A DNA stretch of 64,000 nucleotides, taken from positions 6,820,001 through 6,884,000 of the forward strand of contig NZ_CP107935.1 in NCBI RefSeq assembly GCF_036038375.1, written 5' to 3'. Shown in pieces: positions 55,159-63,912 of the stretch (within the stretch, counting starts at the first letter, position 1; each line of letters opens with the position of its first letter). The notes beneath the pieces are model-generated. The model was not told where the DNA came from, ran no database searches, and saw nothing but the letters and a program-made list of their open reading frames with translations. Both the position numbers and the translations under genes were made by a program. This DNA comes from Streptomyces sp. NBC_00414. Its GTDB lineage: Bacteria; Actinomycetota; Actinomycetes; Streptomycetales; Streptomycetaceae.

Positions 55159-55425
55159 CTACGCGCCCTCCTTCAGGACCCTTGAGATCAGTTTTCGCTG
55201 CTCGTCCGTCAGACGCGGGTCCGAACAGTAGACCGTCTTCCCGTCCACCGTGATCTGGTAGTTGAAGCCGTCCGGGACGCCTATGGGCGGCGTGCCCCGG
55301 CCGGCGGCGACCGCCTCCTCGGCCAGGGCGTGCCACTCCTGGGCATCGGCGCGCCCCGAGGTGTCCACCTCGGCGTGCCGCTCGATGCCCGCGAATCCTC
55401 CTGTGCGCCTCACCTGAATACGCAT
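55159..55425 (-). CDS. Emfourin-like inhibitor of M4 protease
   Basis: The 88-residue product MRIQVRRTGGFAGIERHAEV... matches the emfourin (protealysin inhibitor) pattern as I know it: an N-terminal RTGGFAGI strand that inserts in the protease cleft, a DTSGRADAQEWHALAEEAVAA helix, the PDGFNYQITVDGK strands and the final LTDEQRKLISRVL helix. It lies 38 bases after an M4 peptidase gene on the same strand, the usual pairing. It probably blocks that protease inside the cell. No signal peptide is present. Confidence 0.85.
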   Translation of the reverse strand: MRIQVRRTGGFAGIERHAEVDTSGRADAQEWHALAEEAVAAGRGTPPIGVPDGFNYQITVDGKTVYCSDPRLTDEQRKLISRVLKEGA

Positions 55426-55463
55426 GGGTCCTGTCTAGTACGAAACGCGGGCCCCGGCCACGC

Positions 55464-56534
55464 TCACTGGGCCGGTACGCCGACCTGTTCCCACGCCTTC
55501 GTGACGGCCTGCAGTTCCTCGCCCTCGCCGTACGAGGCGCGTGCCGTCGCCAGGGTCAGCTTCGCGAAGTCCGTGAAGCTCGCCTTGGAGTCCAGCTCGC
55601 CGCCGGTCAGCACGTCGTACCAGATCCGTCCGGCGCGTTCCCAGGCGTTCCCGCCGAGGGCCGTCGCGGCCAGGTAGAAGGCGTGGTTGGGGATGCCGGA
55701 GTTGATGTGCACCCCGCCGTTGTCGCGGCCGGTGCGGACGAAGTCGTCCATCGTCGCGGGCTGCGGGTCCTTGCCGAGCACGTCGTCGTCGTACGCCGTG
55801 CCCGGGGCCTTCATCGAACGCAGGGCCGTGCCCGTGACCCGCGGGGCGAGCAGGCCCGCGCCGATCAGCCAGTCGGCCTCGGCGGCGCTCTGGCCGAGCG
55901 TGTACTGCTTGATGAGCGAGCCGAAGACGTCCGAGAAGCTCTCGTTGAGCGCGCCCGGCTGGCCGAAGTACGTGAGGTTCGCCGTGTACTGGGTGACGCC
56001 GTGCGCGAGCTCGTGGCCGATGACGTCGACCGGGATGGTGAAGTCGAGGAAGATCTCGCCGTCGCCGTCGCCGAACACCATCTGCTCGCCGTTCCAGAAG
56101 GCGTTGTTGTACTCCTCGTCGAAGTGCACGGTCGCGTTCAGCGGCAGGCCCTCGGCGTTGATCGAGTTCCGCCCGTACGCCTTCAGGAAGAGTTCGAAGG
56201 TGGCGCCCAGACCGGCGTAGGCGCGGTTGACGGTGGCGTCCTTGCCGGGCTTGTCGCCCTCGCCGCGCACCTTCTTGCCGGGCAGGTCCTGCTTGTGTTT
56301 CGCGTCGTGGATCGTACGGTTCGGCTTGTCCTCGGCGGCGCCGCTCGGCGGGGCGAGGGCGGGCGCGCCGAGCACGGTGGTCAGTCGGCGGTGGGTGCGC
56401 TCGAAGGCGTCCCGCTCCAGGGTTCGGCGGGCCTTGCCGGCGAGCGTGCGGTCCTCTGCCTGGGACAGGGTGTCGAGGACGTGGGGCGGGATGATGGTGC
56501 AGAAGACGGGCTCGAAGCCCCCGTTTGTCGTCAT
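55464..56534 (-). CDS. Protealysin-like M4 metallopeptidase
   Basis: The 356-residue thermolysin-family enzyme has the zinc site HELAH (His174, Glu175, His178), third ligand Glu198 in LNESFSDVFG, and the transition-state His276 in NGGVHINSGIPNHAFY. The prosequence is short (about 60 residues, PVFCTIIPPHVLDTLSQ) with no signal peptide, as in protealysin rather than the secreted thermolysins. Its product is probably cytosolic or exported by an unusual route and is controlled by the emfourin gene downstream. A GTGAC/GTCAC dyad lies upstream. An in-frame ATG at 56546 is an alternative start. Confidence 0.93.
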   Translation of the reverse strand: MTTNGGFEPVFCTIIPPHVLDTLSQAEDRTLAGKARRTLERDAFERTHRRLTTVLGAPALAPPSGAAEDKPNRTIHDAKHKQDLPGKKVRGEGDKPGKDATVNRAYAGLGATFELFLKAYGRNSINAEGLPLNATVHFDEEYNNAFWNGEQMVFGDGDGEIFLDFTIPVDVIGHELAHGVTQYTANLTYFGQPGALNESFSDVFGSLIKQYTLGQSAAEADWLIGAGLLAPRVTGTALRSMKAPGTAYDDDVLGKDPQPATMDDFVRTGRDNGGVHINSGIPNHAFYLAATALGGNAWERAGRIWYDVLTGGELDSKASFTDFAKLTLATARASYGEGEELQAVTKAWEQVGVPAQ

Positions 56535-56554
56535 GTCCGGCACCATTGCACTGT

Positions 56555-56570
56555 GTGACTTGACTGTCAC
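56555..56570. promoter_or_regulatory. GTGAC-N6-GTCAC dyad upstream of the M4 protease gene
   Basis: A perfect 5+6+5 inverted repeat GTGACTTGACTGTCAC lies 20 bases upstream of the protease start codon, a position that would cover or adjoin the promoter. It may be a repressor operator; the protein is not known. Confidence 0.35.
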
Positions 56571-57153
56571 TAGGGGCAACCATGATTGGTGAAATGGGGG
56601 GATAAGGGGGGCGACGGGGTCCGGTTTCCTGTACGGACCGGGCCCCACGGCGACCGATCACGCCGCTCCCCACGCCCCCGAAAACCAGCCCCGCGCCGGG
56701 TCCTCCCCCCCGAAGACCAACAGACTGCGCCGTTCCCCGCGCCCCCAAAATCAAAAGACTGCGCCGTTCCCCGCGCCCCCAGGAACCCAAGCCTGCGCCG
56801 CTCGCCCGCTCGCCCGCTCGCCTCAAGACAAAAGATTGCGCCGTTCCCCGCGCCCCTGGTGGGGGTGCCGCTCGTCGGCCGGCTGGGGCACGTCTTCAGG
56901 GGCGCGGGGAACGGCGCAATCTTTGAGGCGCGGGGACGGCGGGCGGCCCGTTCCGATCAGGGGCGCGGGGAACTGCGCGATCTTTGAGTTGTGGGGGCGG
57001 CGGGCGGCGGGCGGCGGGCGGCGCGTTCCGGTCGGGGGCGCGGGGAACGGCGCAGTCTTTGAGGTGTGGGGGCGGCGGGCGGCGCGATGTGGTGTCCCGC
57101 ATGGTGATACGCCGCCTCACCCCGCGTGGGACTCCGATAGCATGCGGAGCATC
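56571..57153. repeat. Family-B repeat array between the M4 protease and leuA
   Basis: Forward copies of GCGCCGTTCCCCGCGCCCC (some degenerate) occur near 56660, 56737, 56761 and 56837, and inverted copies near 56895, 56958 and 57035, so the array forms a large nested palindrome. A triple CGCCCGCT run lies at about 56800-56820. Beyond about 57075 the repeats stop, and the leuA promoter region begins with a -10-like TAGCAT at 57138-57143. No ORF here is credible. Confidence 0.85.
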
Positions 57154-57201
57154 ATGCGTATCGGGCTGCTTCTTCTTAGCTGCCGCGGCGAGGGCCTGTA
57201 G
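57154..57201 (+). CDS. leuA leader peptide (MRIGLLLLSCRGEGL)
   Basis: A 15-codon ORF encodes MRIGLLLLSCRGEGL with four consecutive Leu codons (CTG CTT CTT CTT, 57166-57177) and a fifth at the end. GGAG lies four bases before the ATG. It is followed by competing hairpins and then leuA, the attenuation layout known for streptomycete leuA. It shares the LLLS segment with the leuS leader in this window. The function follows from the layout and from the known leuA leaders of the genus. Confidence 0.85.
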   Translation: MRIGLLLLSCRGEGL

Positions 57202-57249
57202 TCGAGGCCGACTCCCTCCCCGCGGAGTTCTGGCGTTGCGCCGTCGGCC
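57183..57249 (+). promoter_or_regulatory. Leucine attenuator of leuA: mutually exclusive hairpins
   Basis: Two stems compete. Stem one pairs CCGCGGCGAGGG (57183-57194) with CCCTCCCCGCGG (57214-57225), one mismatch. Stem two pairs GGCCGAC (57206-57212) with GTCGGCC (57243-57249) and cannot form fully alongside stem one. A ribosome stalled on the Leu codons covers the left arm of stem one and frees stem two. There is no T-tract, so termination, if any, is of the T-poor kind or is coupled to another process. Confidence 0.7.
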
Positions 57250-57322
57250 GTCCCTCGTATCGATCCCGATCGAATCCCGATCGACTTCGAGGATCAAGCG
57301 GACCAAGAGGAGCCCTCGCATC

Positions 57323-59044
57323 ATGGCGAACCGCCAGCAGCCCACTTCCATGCCGATCCACAAGTACCGCCCGTACGACCAGGTCGACATCCCCGACCGT
57401 ACGTGGCCGGACAACCGGATCACCACCGCTCCCCGCTGGCTCTCCACCGACCTGCGTGACGGCAACCAGGCCCTGATCGACCCCATGTCGCCCGCGCGCA
57501 AGCGTGAGATGTTCGACCTGCTGGTGTCGATGGGCTACAAGGAGATCGAGGTCGGTTTCCCGGCCTCCGGTCAGACCGACTTCGACTTCGTGCGCTCGAT
57601 CATCGAGGAAGAGGGCGCGATCCCCGACGACGTCACGATCTCCGTACTGACCCAGGCCCGCGAGGACCTGATCGAGCGGACCGTGGAGTCGCTGAAGGGC
57701 GCCAGGCGCGCCAACGTCCACCTCTACAACGCCACCGCGCCGGTCTTCCGCCGGGTCGTCTTCCGCGGCTCCAAGGACGACATCAAGCAGATCGCCGTCG
57801 ACGGCACCCGTCTGGTGGTCGAGTACGCGGAGAAGCTGCTGGGCCCCGAGACGACCTTCGGGTACCAGTACAGCCCCGAGATCTTCACCGACACCGAGCT
57901 GGACTTCGCCCTGGAGGTCTGCGAGGCCGTCATGGACGTCTGGCAGCCGGGACCGGACCGCGAGATCATTCTCAACCTGCCCGCCACCGTGGAGCGTTCG
58001 ACCCCCTCCACGCACGCGGACCGCTTCGAGTGGATGTCGCGCAACCTGTCCCGCCGCGAGTACGTCTGCCTGTCGGTCCACCCGCACAACGACCGCGGCA
58101 CGGCGGTCGCGGCCGCCGAGCTGGCGCTGATGGCCGGTGCCGACCGCATCGAGGGCTGCCTGTTCGGCCAGGGCGAGCGCACCGGCAACGTCGACCTGGT
58201 CACCCTGGGCATGAACCTGTTCGGACAGGGCGTCGACCCGCAGATCGACTTCTCGAACATCGACGAGGTCCGGCGCACCGCCGAGTACTGCAACCAGATG
58301 GAGGTCCACGCCCGCCACCCGTACGTCGGCGACCTCGTCTACACCTCCTTCTCCGGCTCCCACCAGGACGCCATCAAGAAGGGCTTCGACGCGATGGAGG
58401 CCGACGCCGCCGCCAAGGGCGTCACGGTCGACGACATCGAGTGGGCCGTCCCGTACCTGCCGATCGACCCCAAGGACGTCGGCCGCTCGTACGAGGCCGT
58501 CATCCGGGTCAACTCGCAGTCCGGCAAGGGCGGTATCGCGTACGTCCTGAAGAACGACCACAAGCTGGACCTGCCGCGCCGGATGCAGATCGAGTTCTCG
58601 AAGATCATCCAGGCGAAGACGGACGCCGAGGGCGGCGAGGTCACCCCGAAGGACATCTGGGCGGCCTTCCGGGACGAGTACCTGCCGAACCCCGACAACC
58701 CGTGGGGCCGCGTCCAGGTCAGCAACGGCCAGTCCACGACGGACAAGGACGGTGTGGACACGCTCACCGTCGAGGCCGAGGTGGACGGCACCGAGACCAC
58801 CCTGGTCGGTACCGGCAACGGCCCGATCTCCGCGTTCTTCCACGCGCTGCAGGGCATCGGGGTCGACGCCCGGCTGCTGGACTACCAGGAGCACACGATG
58901 AGCGAGGGCGCCTCCGCGGTGGCCGCCTCGTACATCGAGGTCGCGATCGGCGACAAGGTCCTGTGGGGGATCGGCATCGACGCGAATACGACACGCGCCT
59001 CACTGAAGGCTGTCGTCTCCGCAGTCAACCGCGCCACACGATAG
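57323..59044 (+). CDS. leuA: 2-isopropylmalate synthase
   Basis: LeuA condenses acetyl-CoA with 2-oxoisovalerate, the first committed step of leucine synthesis. The 573-residue protein is of the longer type. The catalytic barrel has APRWLSTDLRDGNQALIDPM (metal and substrate residues), VSVHPHNDRGTAVAAAELALMAGADRIEGCLFGQGERTGN and HARHPYVGDLVYTSFSGSHQDAIKKG. The C-terminal leucine-sensing regulatory domain (about 440-573) is present. GAGGAG at 57307-57312 precedes the ATG at 57323. Expression is under the leader peptide upstream; a strong terminator follows. Confidence 0.97.
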   Translation: MANRQQPTSMPIHKYRPYDQVDIPDRTWPDNRITTAPRWLSTDLRDGNQALIDPMSPARKREMFDLLVSMGYKEIEVGFPASGQTDFDFVRSIIEEEGAIPDDVTISVLTQAREDLIERTVESLKGARRANVHLYNATAPVFRRVVFRGSKDDIKQIAVDGTRLVVEYAEKLLGPETTFGYQYSPEIFTDTELDFALEVCEAVMDVWQPGPDREIILNLPATVERSTPSTHADRFEWMSRNLSRREYVCLSVHPHNDRGTAVAAAELALMAGADRIEGCLFGQGERTGNVDLVTLGMNLFGQGVDPQIDFSNIDEVRRTAEYCNQMEVHARHPYVGDLVYTSFSGSHQDAIKKGFDAMEADAAAKGVTVDDIEWAVPYLPIDPKDVGRSYEAVIRVNSQSGKGGIAYVLKNDHKLDLPRRMQIEFSKIIQAKTDAEGGEVTPKDIWAAFRDEYLPNPDNPWGRVQVSNGQSTTDKDGVDTLTVEAEVDGTETTLVGTGNGPISAFFHALQGIGVDARLLDYQEHTMSEGASAVAASYIEVAIGDKVLWGIGIDANTTRASLKAVVSAVNRATR

Positions 59045-59066
59045 GGCCGTTCACCTGCGTTTCTGT

Positions 59067-59097
59067 GGTCCCGTCCGCCTCACAGGCGGGCGGGACC
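59067..59097 (+). terminator. leuA terminator
   Basis: A 14-bp stem (59067-59080 with 59084-59097, one G·U wobble) closes a 3-base loop 22 bases after the leuA stop codon. It is GC-rich, with a short TT-poor tail. Confidence 0.8.
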
Positions 59098-59217
59098 GCT
59101 GCGTTTATCCGGCCATGTCGATGAGTGGCCTCTCCCGGGGTACTGACTCCGCATCAACAATGTGGCTAACATCACGCCAACGCGGCGATGTTGCCGTGGG
59201 GTTACGGAGGTGCGAAC

Positions 59218-59928
59218 GTGCTGCCAGGATGGGGACGAAACGGCCGGTTTGTCCGCGCCGGCACCATGGGCGTTTCTCGCATCCTCGGAACCAGGACGGC
59301 GTGGACCACGGTCGGCGACGGCGAGTTCTTCTGCCCGGGCTGCGGAGGTGACCGCAACTACCAGCGGCTCACCGGCCGCCGCCGTTTCACGTGCCTCGGC
59401 GTCCCGGTCATGCCGCGCGGTGAGACGGGGCCCGTGGTGGAGTGCGCGGCCTGTGGACATCACTACAGCGCGGACGTCCTCGACCATCCGACCACGACCC
59501 GCTTCTCGGCGATGCTCCGGGACGCCGTCCACACGGTCGCTCTCGCCGTGCTCGCCGCCGGGGGGACGTGTGCGCGTACGGCGCTGGAGACCGCCGCGGG
59601 TGCCGTTCGCTCCGCCGGGTTCGACGACTGCACCGAGGAGCAGCTCGCCGCGCTCGTGGAGGCGCTCGCGGCCGACACCGGACGGATCTTCGGCGAGCCG
59701 TGCGGGCCGGGGCTGTCGATAGAGCTTCATGAGGCGCTGGATCCGCTGGCGCCGCATCTCGCGCCCGCCGGGCGGGAGGCGATCCTTCTCCAGGGTGCGC
59801 GGATCGCCCTCGCGGACGGGCCGTACACGCCTGCGGAGCGGGAGGCGCTCACGACCGTGGGTGCGGCGCTGACGATCTGCGCGGACGATGTGACGCGGCT
59901 GCTCACGGCGGCCCGCACGCCGTCCTGA
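59218..59928 (+). CDS. TerB family protein with N-terminal zinc ribbon
   Basis: The 236-residue product has an N-terminal zinc-ribbon-like unit (about 38-85): FFCPGCGG and VECAACGHHY give the CxxC...CxxC pattern. The C-terminal half is an all-helical TerB-like domain (FSAMLRDAVHTVALAVLAAGG, GREAILLQGARIALADGPYTPAEREALTTVGAAL). TerB domains occur in tellurite-resistance and stress systems and may bind metals at acidic residues; no other ter genes are nearby. The GTG at 59218 has GGAGG seven bases upstream. It follows leuA, behind a terminator. Confidence 0.85.
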   Translation: MLPGWGRNGRFVRAGTMGVSRILGTRTAWTTVGDGEFFCPGCGGDRNYQRLTGRRRFTCLGVPVMPRGETGPVVECAACGHHYSADVLDHPTTTRFSAMLRDAVHTVALAVLAAGGTCARTALETAAGAVRSAGFDDCTEEQLAALVEALAADTGRIFGEPCGPGLSIELHEALDPLAPHLAPAGREAILLQGARIALADGPYTPAEREALTTVGAALTICADDVTRLLTAARTPS

Positions 59929-60333
59929 CCTCGCGGCTCCGTCGTGGCCGACCGCAAAGGATTGCGCCGTTCCCCGCGCCCCCAAGGGCAGAAGCCACAG
60001 CTGATCGAGCGCCTGCACCCGCGGGAGCGTCGGGGCCGGCCTCGCAGTTCCCCGCGCCCCTGAAGGCGAAAGACAAAAGATTGCGCCGTTCCCCGCGCCC
60101 CCAAGGGCAAAGGCTGGGGCGCAGCCCCGCCTTTGAGGGGCGCGGGGAACGGCGCGGGCAACCTCCACCGGGCCGCACCCGGTCACGAACCCGCCCCCTA
60201 CTCCCGCGGGAGTAATCCGGGCCTCCCGCCGCCCCCGGCAGTAGCCGCCCGCTCAGTCTCCCGTCCGACGCGACCCGCTTCCCCTGCCGCAAGGCTGAGG
60301 AGGAAGCGGAAGTCGTCGGAAGGGAGAGCGTTC
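59929..60333. repeat. Family-B repeat cluster before the MMPL gene
   Basis: Forward copies of the family-B core lie near 59961, 60041 (GCAGTTCCCC variant) and 60081, and an inverted copy near 60133-60155, so the outer pair can form a long stem. The sequence AAGGGCAAAGGCTGGGGCGCAGCCCC between them is a further hairpin. From about 60165 to the MMPL start there is no repeat; GGAAGGGAG at 60318-60326 is the ribosome-binding site. Confidence 0.8.
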
Positions 60334-62463
60334 ATGGGGGTCGGGAAGGCAAGCAGGACGGGCGCCGCGCGCAGGCGAGCCGTCCCCTGGGCGGTGCTCG
60401 GCCTGTGGGTGGCCGTGCTCGCCCTGGTGGGACCGTTCGCGGCGAAGCTCGCCGACGTGCAGCACGACCGGGTCACCGACTACCTGCCGGCGAGCGCCGA
60501 CTCGACCCAGGTGGCGAAGATCCAGGAGCGGCTGCCCGGCGGCGAGAGCACCGAGCTGGTGCTCGTCTACCACCGGGACGGCGGGCTCGGCGCCGCCGAC
60601 CGGGAGACCGCGGCCCGGCAGGTCGAGGAGATCGCCGGGAAGCACGAACTGAGCGGCGGGGACCGCGTACCCGAGGGGATCCCGTCCGACGACGGGACGA
60701 CCCTCATGTACCCGGTCGTCAGCAACGAACCCGGCACCGACGAGAAGCTGCGGGACGCCCTCGTCGAGGACGTCCGGAACACCGTCCGCGGCCAGGACGG
60801 CCTGAACGTGGAGGTCGGCGGCACCGGCGCCCTGGCCACCGACGCCGGAAAGGTCTACGACTCGCTCGACGGCCCTCTCCTCTACACCACCGTCGCCGTC
60901 GTCGCCCTGCTGCTGATCCTCATCTACCGCAGCCCGGTGCTGTGGCTCGTACCGCTCGCCGTCGCCGGGATCGCCGACTATCTGTCGATGGGCGTCGCGT
61001 ACGGGCTCAACCAGGCCTTCGGGACCACCGTCTCGGGCCAGAGCTCGGGCGTGATGACGATCCTCGTGTTCGGCGCGGGCACCGACTACGCGCTGCTGCT
61101 CGTCTCGCGCTACCGGGAGGAACTGCGGCGCATCGAGCGCCCGTACGAGGCCATGGCCGCCGCCCTGCGCGGCTGCGGGCCCGCCGTGATCGCCTCCTCC
61201 GGCACCGTCGCCGTCGGTCTGCTGTGCCTGCTCGCCGCCGACCTCAACAGCAGCCGGGGCATGGGCCCGCTCGGCACGGTCGGGGTGCTCTGCGCGCTCA
61301 TCGCGATGCTGACCCTGCTCCCCGCGATCCTCGTACTGCTGGGACGGCGCGTGTTCTGGCCGCTCGTGCCCGCCTTCGGCAGCGAACCCGAACAGCGGCG
61401 GAGCCTCTTCGCCGCGATGGGCAGCTCCGCCGGACGCAGGCCGCTGACCGTGCTCGCCACCGGAGCCGTCCTGCTCGGCGCGCTCGCCCTCGGCACGCTC
61501 AACCTCCCCGGGCCGGTCAAGCAGGAGGACTCCTTCGTCGACAAGCCGGAGGCCGTCTCCGCCATGGAGACACTCGCCAGGGCCTACCCGAAGCGCGGCA
61601 CCCAGCCCATCGACGTGATCGCTCCGCAGGACCGTGCCGACCGGGCGCTAGCCGCGATCCGGGACGCGCGGGGCGTCGAGAGCGCCGAGAAGGGCCGTAG
61701 CGGGGACGGCTGGACCGAGATCACCGTCATCGCGAAGGACCCGCCCCAGTCGGCGGGGGAGACCGCCACCATCAAAGCCCTGCGCGGCGGACCGGACGGC
61801 GAACTGAAGGACTCGTACGTCGGCGGGGCCAGCGCCCAGCAGATCGACCTGGAGGACACCAGCAGCCGGGACACGAAGATCGTCGTACCGCTCGTCCTCG
61901 TCTCCGTGCTGCTCATCCTGATGGGACTGCTGCGCAGCCTCGTCGCGCCGCTGCTCCTGGTGGCCGCCGTGGTCGCGGTCTGGGGCGCGGCCCTCGGTAT
62001 CGGCGGGCTGGTCTTCGGGCCGGTCCTCGGTTTCGAGGGGACCGATCCGGGGCTCGGGCTGCTGTCCTTCGTGTTCCTCGTCGCCCTCGGTGTCGACTAC
62101 GGCATCTTCCTCATGCACCGGATGCGGGAGGAGTCCCTGGCCGGCGCCGAACCGGTGACCGCCGCGCTCACCGCCCTGCGGACCACCGGCGGTGTCATCG
62201 CCTCGGCCGGCCTGGTCCTCGCCGCGACCTTCGCCGTGCTGACGAACATGGGGCTCGTACAGCTCGTCGAACTCGGCTTCGTGATCGCCGTCGGCGTGCT
62301 CCTCGACACCTTCCTCGTACGGACGTACCTGGTGACCAGCGCCAGTGTCGCCCTGCGGCGGAAGGTGTGGTGGCCGGGCGCGCTCTCCCGCGAACCCGGA
62401 CCGGCCGGGCCCGGCCAACCGACCGATCCGCCGCGGCAGCCGGAACGGGTCGGCGCGCGCTGA
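60334..62463 (+). CDS. MMPL family RND transporter
   Basis: The 709-residue protein has two copies of the RND half-unit. Each has one N-terminal helix, a large extracytoplasmic loop, and five helices. The family motifs GAGTDYALLLVSRYREELRR (about 248-267) and ALGVDYGIFLMHRMREES (about 586-603) carry the proton-relay Asp-Tyr pairs. MMPL proteins export lipids, siderophores or drugs in actinobacteria. The extracytoplasmic loops are short compared with mycobacterial MmpL3. The next two genes encode a two-component system that may control it. ATG at 60334 is the start. Confidence 0.93.
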   Translation: MGVGKASRTGAARRRAVPWAVLGLWVAVLALVGPFAAKLADVQHDRVTDYLPASADSTQVAKIQERLPGGESTELVLVYHRDGGLGAADRETAARQVEEIAGKHELSGGDRVPEGIPSDDGTTLMYPVVSNEPGTDEKLRDALVEDVRNTVRGQDGLNVEVGGTGALATDAGKVYDSLDGPLLYTTVAVVALLLILIYRSPVLWLVPLAVAGIADYLSMGVAYGLNQAFGTTVSGQSSGVMTILVFGAGTDYALLLVSRYREELRRIERPYEAMAAALRGCGPAVIASSGTVAVGLLCLLAADLNSSRGMGPLGTVGVLCALIAMLTLLPAILVLLGRRVFWPLVPAFGSEPEQRRSLFAAMGSSAGRRPLTVLATGAVLLGALALGTLNLPGPVKQEDSFVDKPEAVSAMETLARAYPKRGTQPIDVIAPQDRADRALAAIRDARGVESAEKGRSGDGWTEITVIAKDPPQSAGETATIKALRGGPDGELKDSYVGGASAQQIDLEDTSSRDTKIVVPLVLVSVLLILMGLLRSLVAPLLLVAAVVAVWGAALGIGGLVFGPVLGFEGTDPGLGLLSFVFLVALGVDYGIFLMHRMREESLAGAEPVTAALTALRTTGGVIASAGLVLAATFAVLTNMGLVQLVELGFVIAVGVLLDTFLVRTYLVTSASVALRRKVWWPGALSREPGPAGPGQPTDPPRQPERVGAR

Positions 62464-62556
62464 GCGGCCCGACCCTGATCGCCGGATCGTCGTGCTCGAC
62501 CGGGCGCCTCTCCCGCTTCCTGCCGGAGGGGCGCCCCCGTACCGGAAGATGGAGCC

Positions 62557-63912
62557 GTGCAGGAACGGGGAGCGACCACAGCCGTACCAGGTGAACCCGT
62601 GCGCGGTGAAGCCGTGCGCGGTGAAGCCGTGCGCGGTGACGCGCGGCCCCGCCGTGTCGACCGGGTCATGGCGGTCGTCAACCGCGACCCGCTCACCGCA
62701 CCCCACCGCACCCGCAACGACGCGTGCATCGCCGCCGGTGTCGCCGCGGTCGCCGTCGTCCTCGCGCTGTTCGTCGTCGACGGACGCCCGCTCGACCCGC
62801 TCGGCTGGGCTTTGATGCTCGGCGCCCATGTGCCGCTCGTGTGGCGGCGCGGCCGTCCGATGCTCGTGCTGCTCGCGGTGGCGGCCTGCGCGAGCCCGTA
62901 CCACGCCCTCGACTACAACCACACCGTGCCGATCCCCGCGACCCTGGTGGCGCTCTACACGGTCGCGGCGACCGGCACGGTACGCCGCACGCTGCTCACC
63001 GCCGTCGCCGTCCTCGGCCCCACCCTGCTCATCAACAGCTTCACCAACCCGGAAGGGGCCCTGGAGTTCCTGCGGATCTCCGGCTGGATCATCGCGGTCC
63101 TGTTCTTCGGCGTCGACGCCCGCTTCTACCGCCAGTACGTCGCCTCCATCGTCGAGCGGGCCGAACGCGCCGAGCGGACCCGCGAGGAGGAGGCCCGGCG
63201 CCGCGTCGCCGAGGAGCGGCTGCGGATCGCACGTGACCTGCACGACCTGCTCGCGCACAGCATCACCCTGATCGGCGTGCAGACCTCCGTCGCGGCCCAC
63301 GTCCTCACCGTCGACCCCGAGCGGCTCGACCGCGAGGCCGTCGCCCAGGCACTGGACGGCATCGCGGAGACCTGCCGGACGGCCAGGGGAGAGCTGCGTA
63401 CGACGCTGGAGGTGCTGCGGGAGAACGAGACGAGCGTGAGTGTCGGCGGCGGGGAGCCGGTGGCCGGGACCGGCTCCGGATTCGGTCCCGCGGACGGACG
63501 CGGGCCGCTGCCCGGGGTCGACGGGCTGGCCGCGCTCGCGGAGGCGGCCAGGACGGCCGGGGCCGAGGTCGAACTCGACGTCCACGCGGACGGCGTACCG
63601 CCCTCCGTGGGCGCCGCCGCCTACCGGATCGTGCAGGAGGCCCTCACCAACGCCGTACGCCACGGCGGACGTGACGACGTCACCGTCCGGGTGGGCCTGC
63701 GGACGGCGGAGGGGGCCCTGCGGGTGACCGTCACGGACGACGGGGCGGGCTGCGCGCCGGGGGCGGCCGACGGCACGCCGGGGTTCGGGCTCGTCGGAAT
63801 GCGCGAACGGGCCCGTAGCGTGGGCGGCACACTGGACGCCGGACCGGGCCCCTCGGTGGGCTTCGAGGTGACCGCCGCGCTGCCGCTGCCCCGGGAGGAC
63901 GAGGCTCGATGA
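62557..63912 (+). CDS. Histidine kinase, NarL-partner type (HisKA_3)
   Basis: The 451-residue sensor kinase has a basic N-terminus with three tandem VRGEA/VRGDA repeats, four membrane helices (about 50-190), and a dimerisation domain with phospho-acceptor His in RIARDLHDLLAHSITLIGVQ. The ATPase domain has VQEALTNAVRHG and TDDGAGCAPG...GFGLVGMRERARSVGG. The first 37 residues are low complexity; the ATG at 62668 (MAVVNRDPLT) is an alternative start that would skip them. The response regulator gene overlaps its end by four bases (ATGA). The MMPL gene upstream suggests an envelope- or export-linked signal. Confidence 0.93.
   Translation: MQERGATTAVPGEPVRGEAVRGEAVRGDARPRRVDRVMAVVNRDPLTAPHRTRNDACIAAGVAAVAVVLALFVVDGRPLDPLGWALMLGAHVPLVWRRGRPMLVLLAVAACASPYHALDYNHTVPIPATLVALYTVAATGTVRRTLLTAVAVLGPTLLINSFTNPEGALEFLRISGWIIAVLFFGVDARFYRQYVASIVERAERAERTREEEARRRVAEERLRIARDLHDLLAHSITLIGVQTSVAAHVLTVDPERLDREAVAQALDGIAETCRTARGELRTTLEVLRENETSVSVGGGEPVAGTGSGFGPADGRGPLPGVDGLAALAEAARTAGAEVELDVHADGVPPSVGAAAYRIVQEALTNAVRHGGRDDVTVRVGLRTAEGALRVTVTDDGAGCAPGAADGTPGFGLVGMRERARSVGGTLDAGPGPSVGFEVTAALPLPREDEAR
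62599..62643 (+). repeat. Three 15-bp tandem repeats at the kinase 5' end
   Basis: GTGCGCGGTGAAGCC is repeated three times in tandem (62599-62613, 62614-62628, 62629-62643), the last copy with two changes. If translated it gives VRGEA-VRGEA-VRGDA. Each unit carries in-frame GTG codons, so the real start of the kinase is uncertain. Confidence 0.8.
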
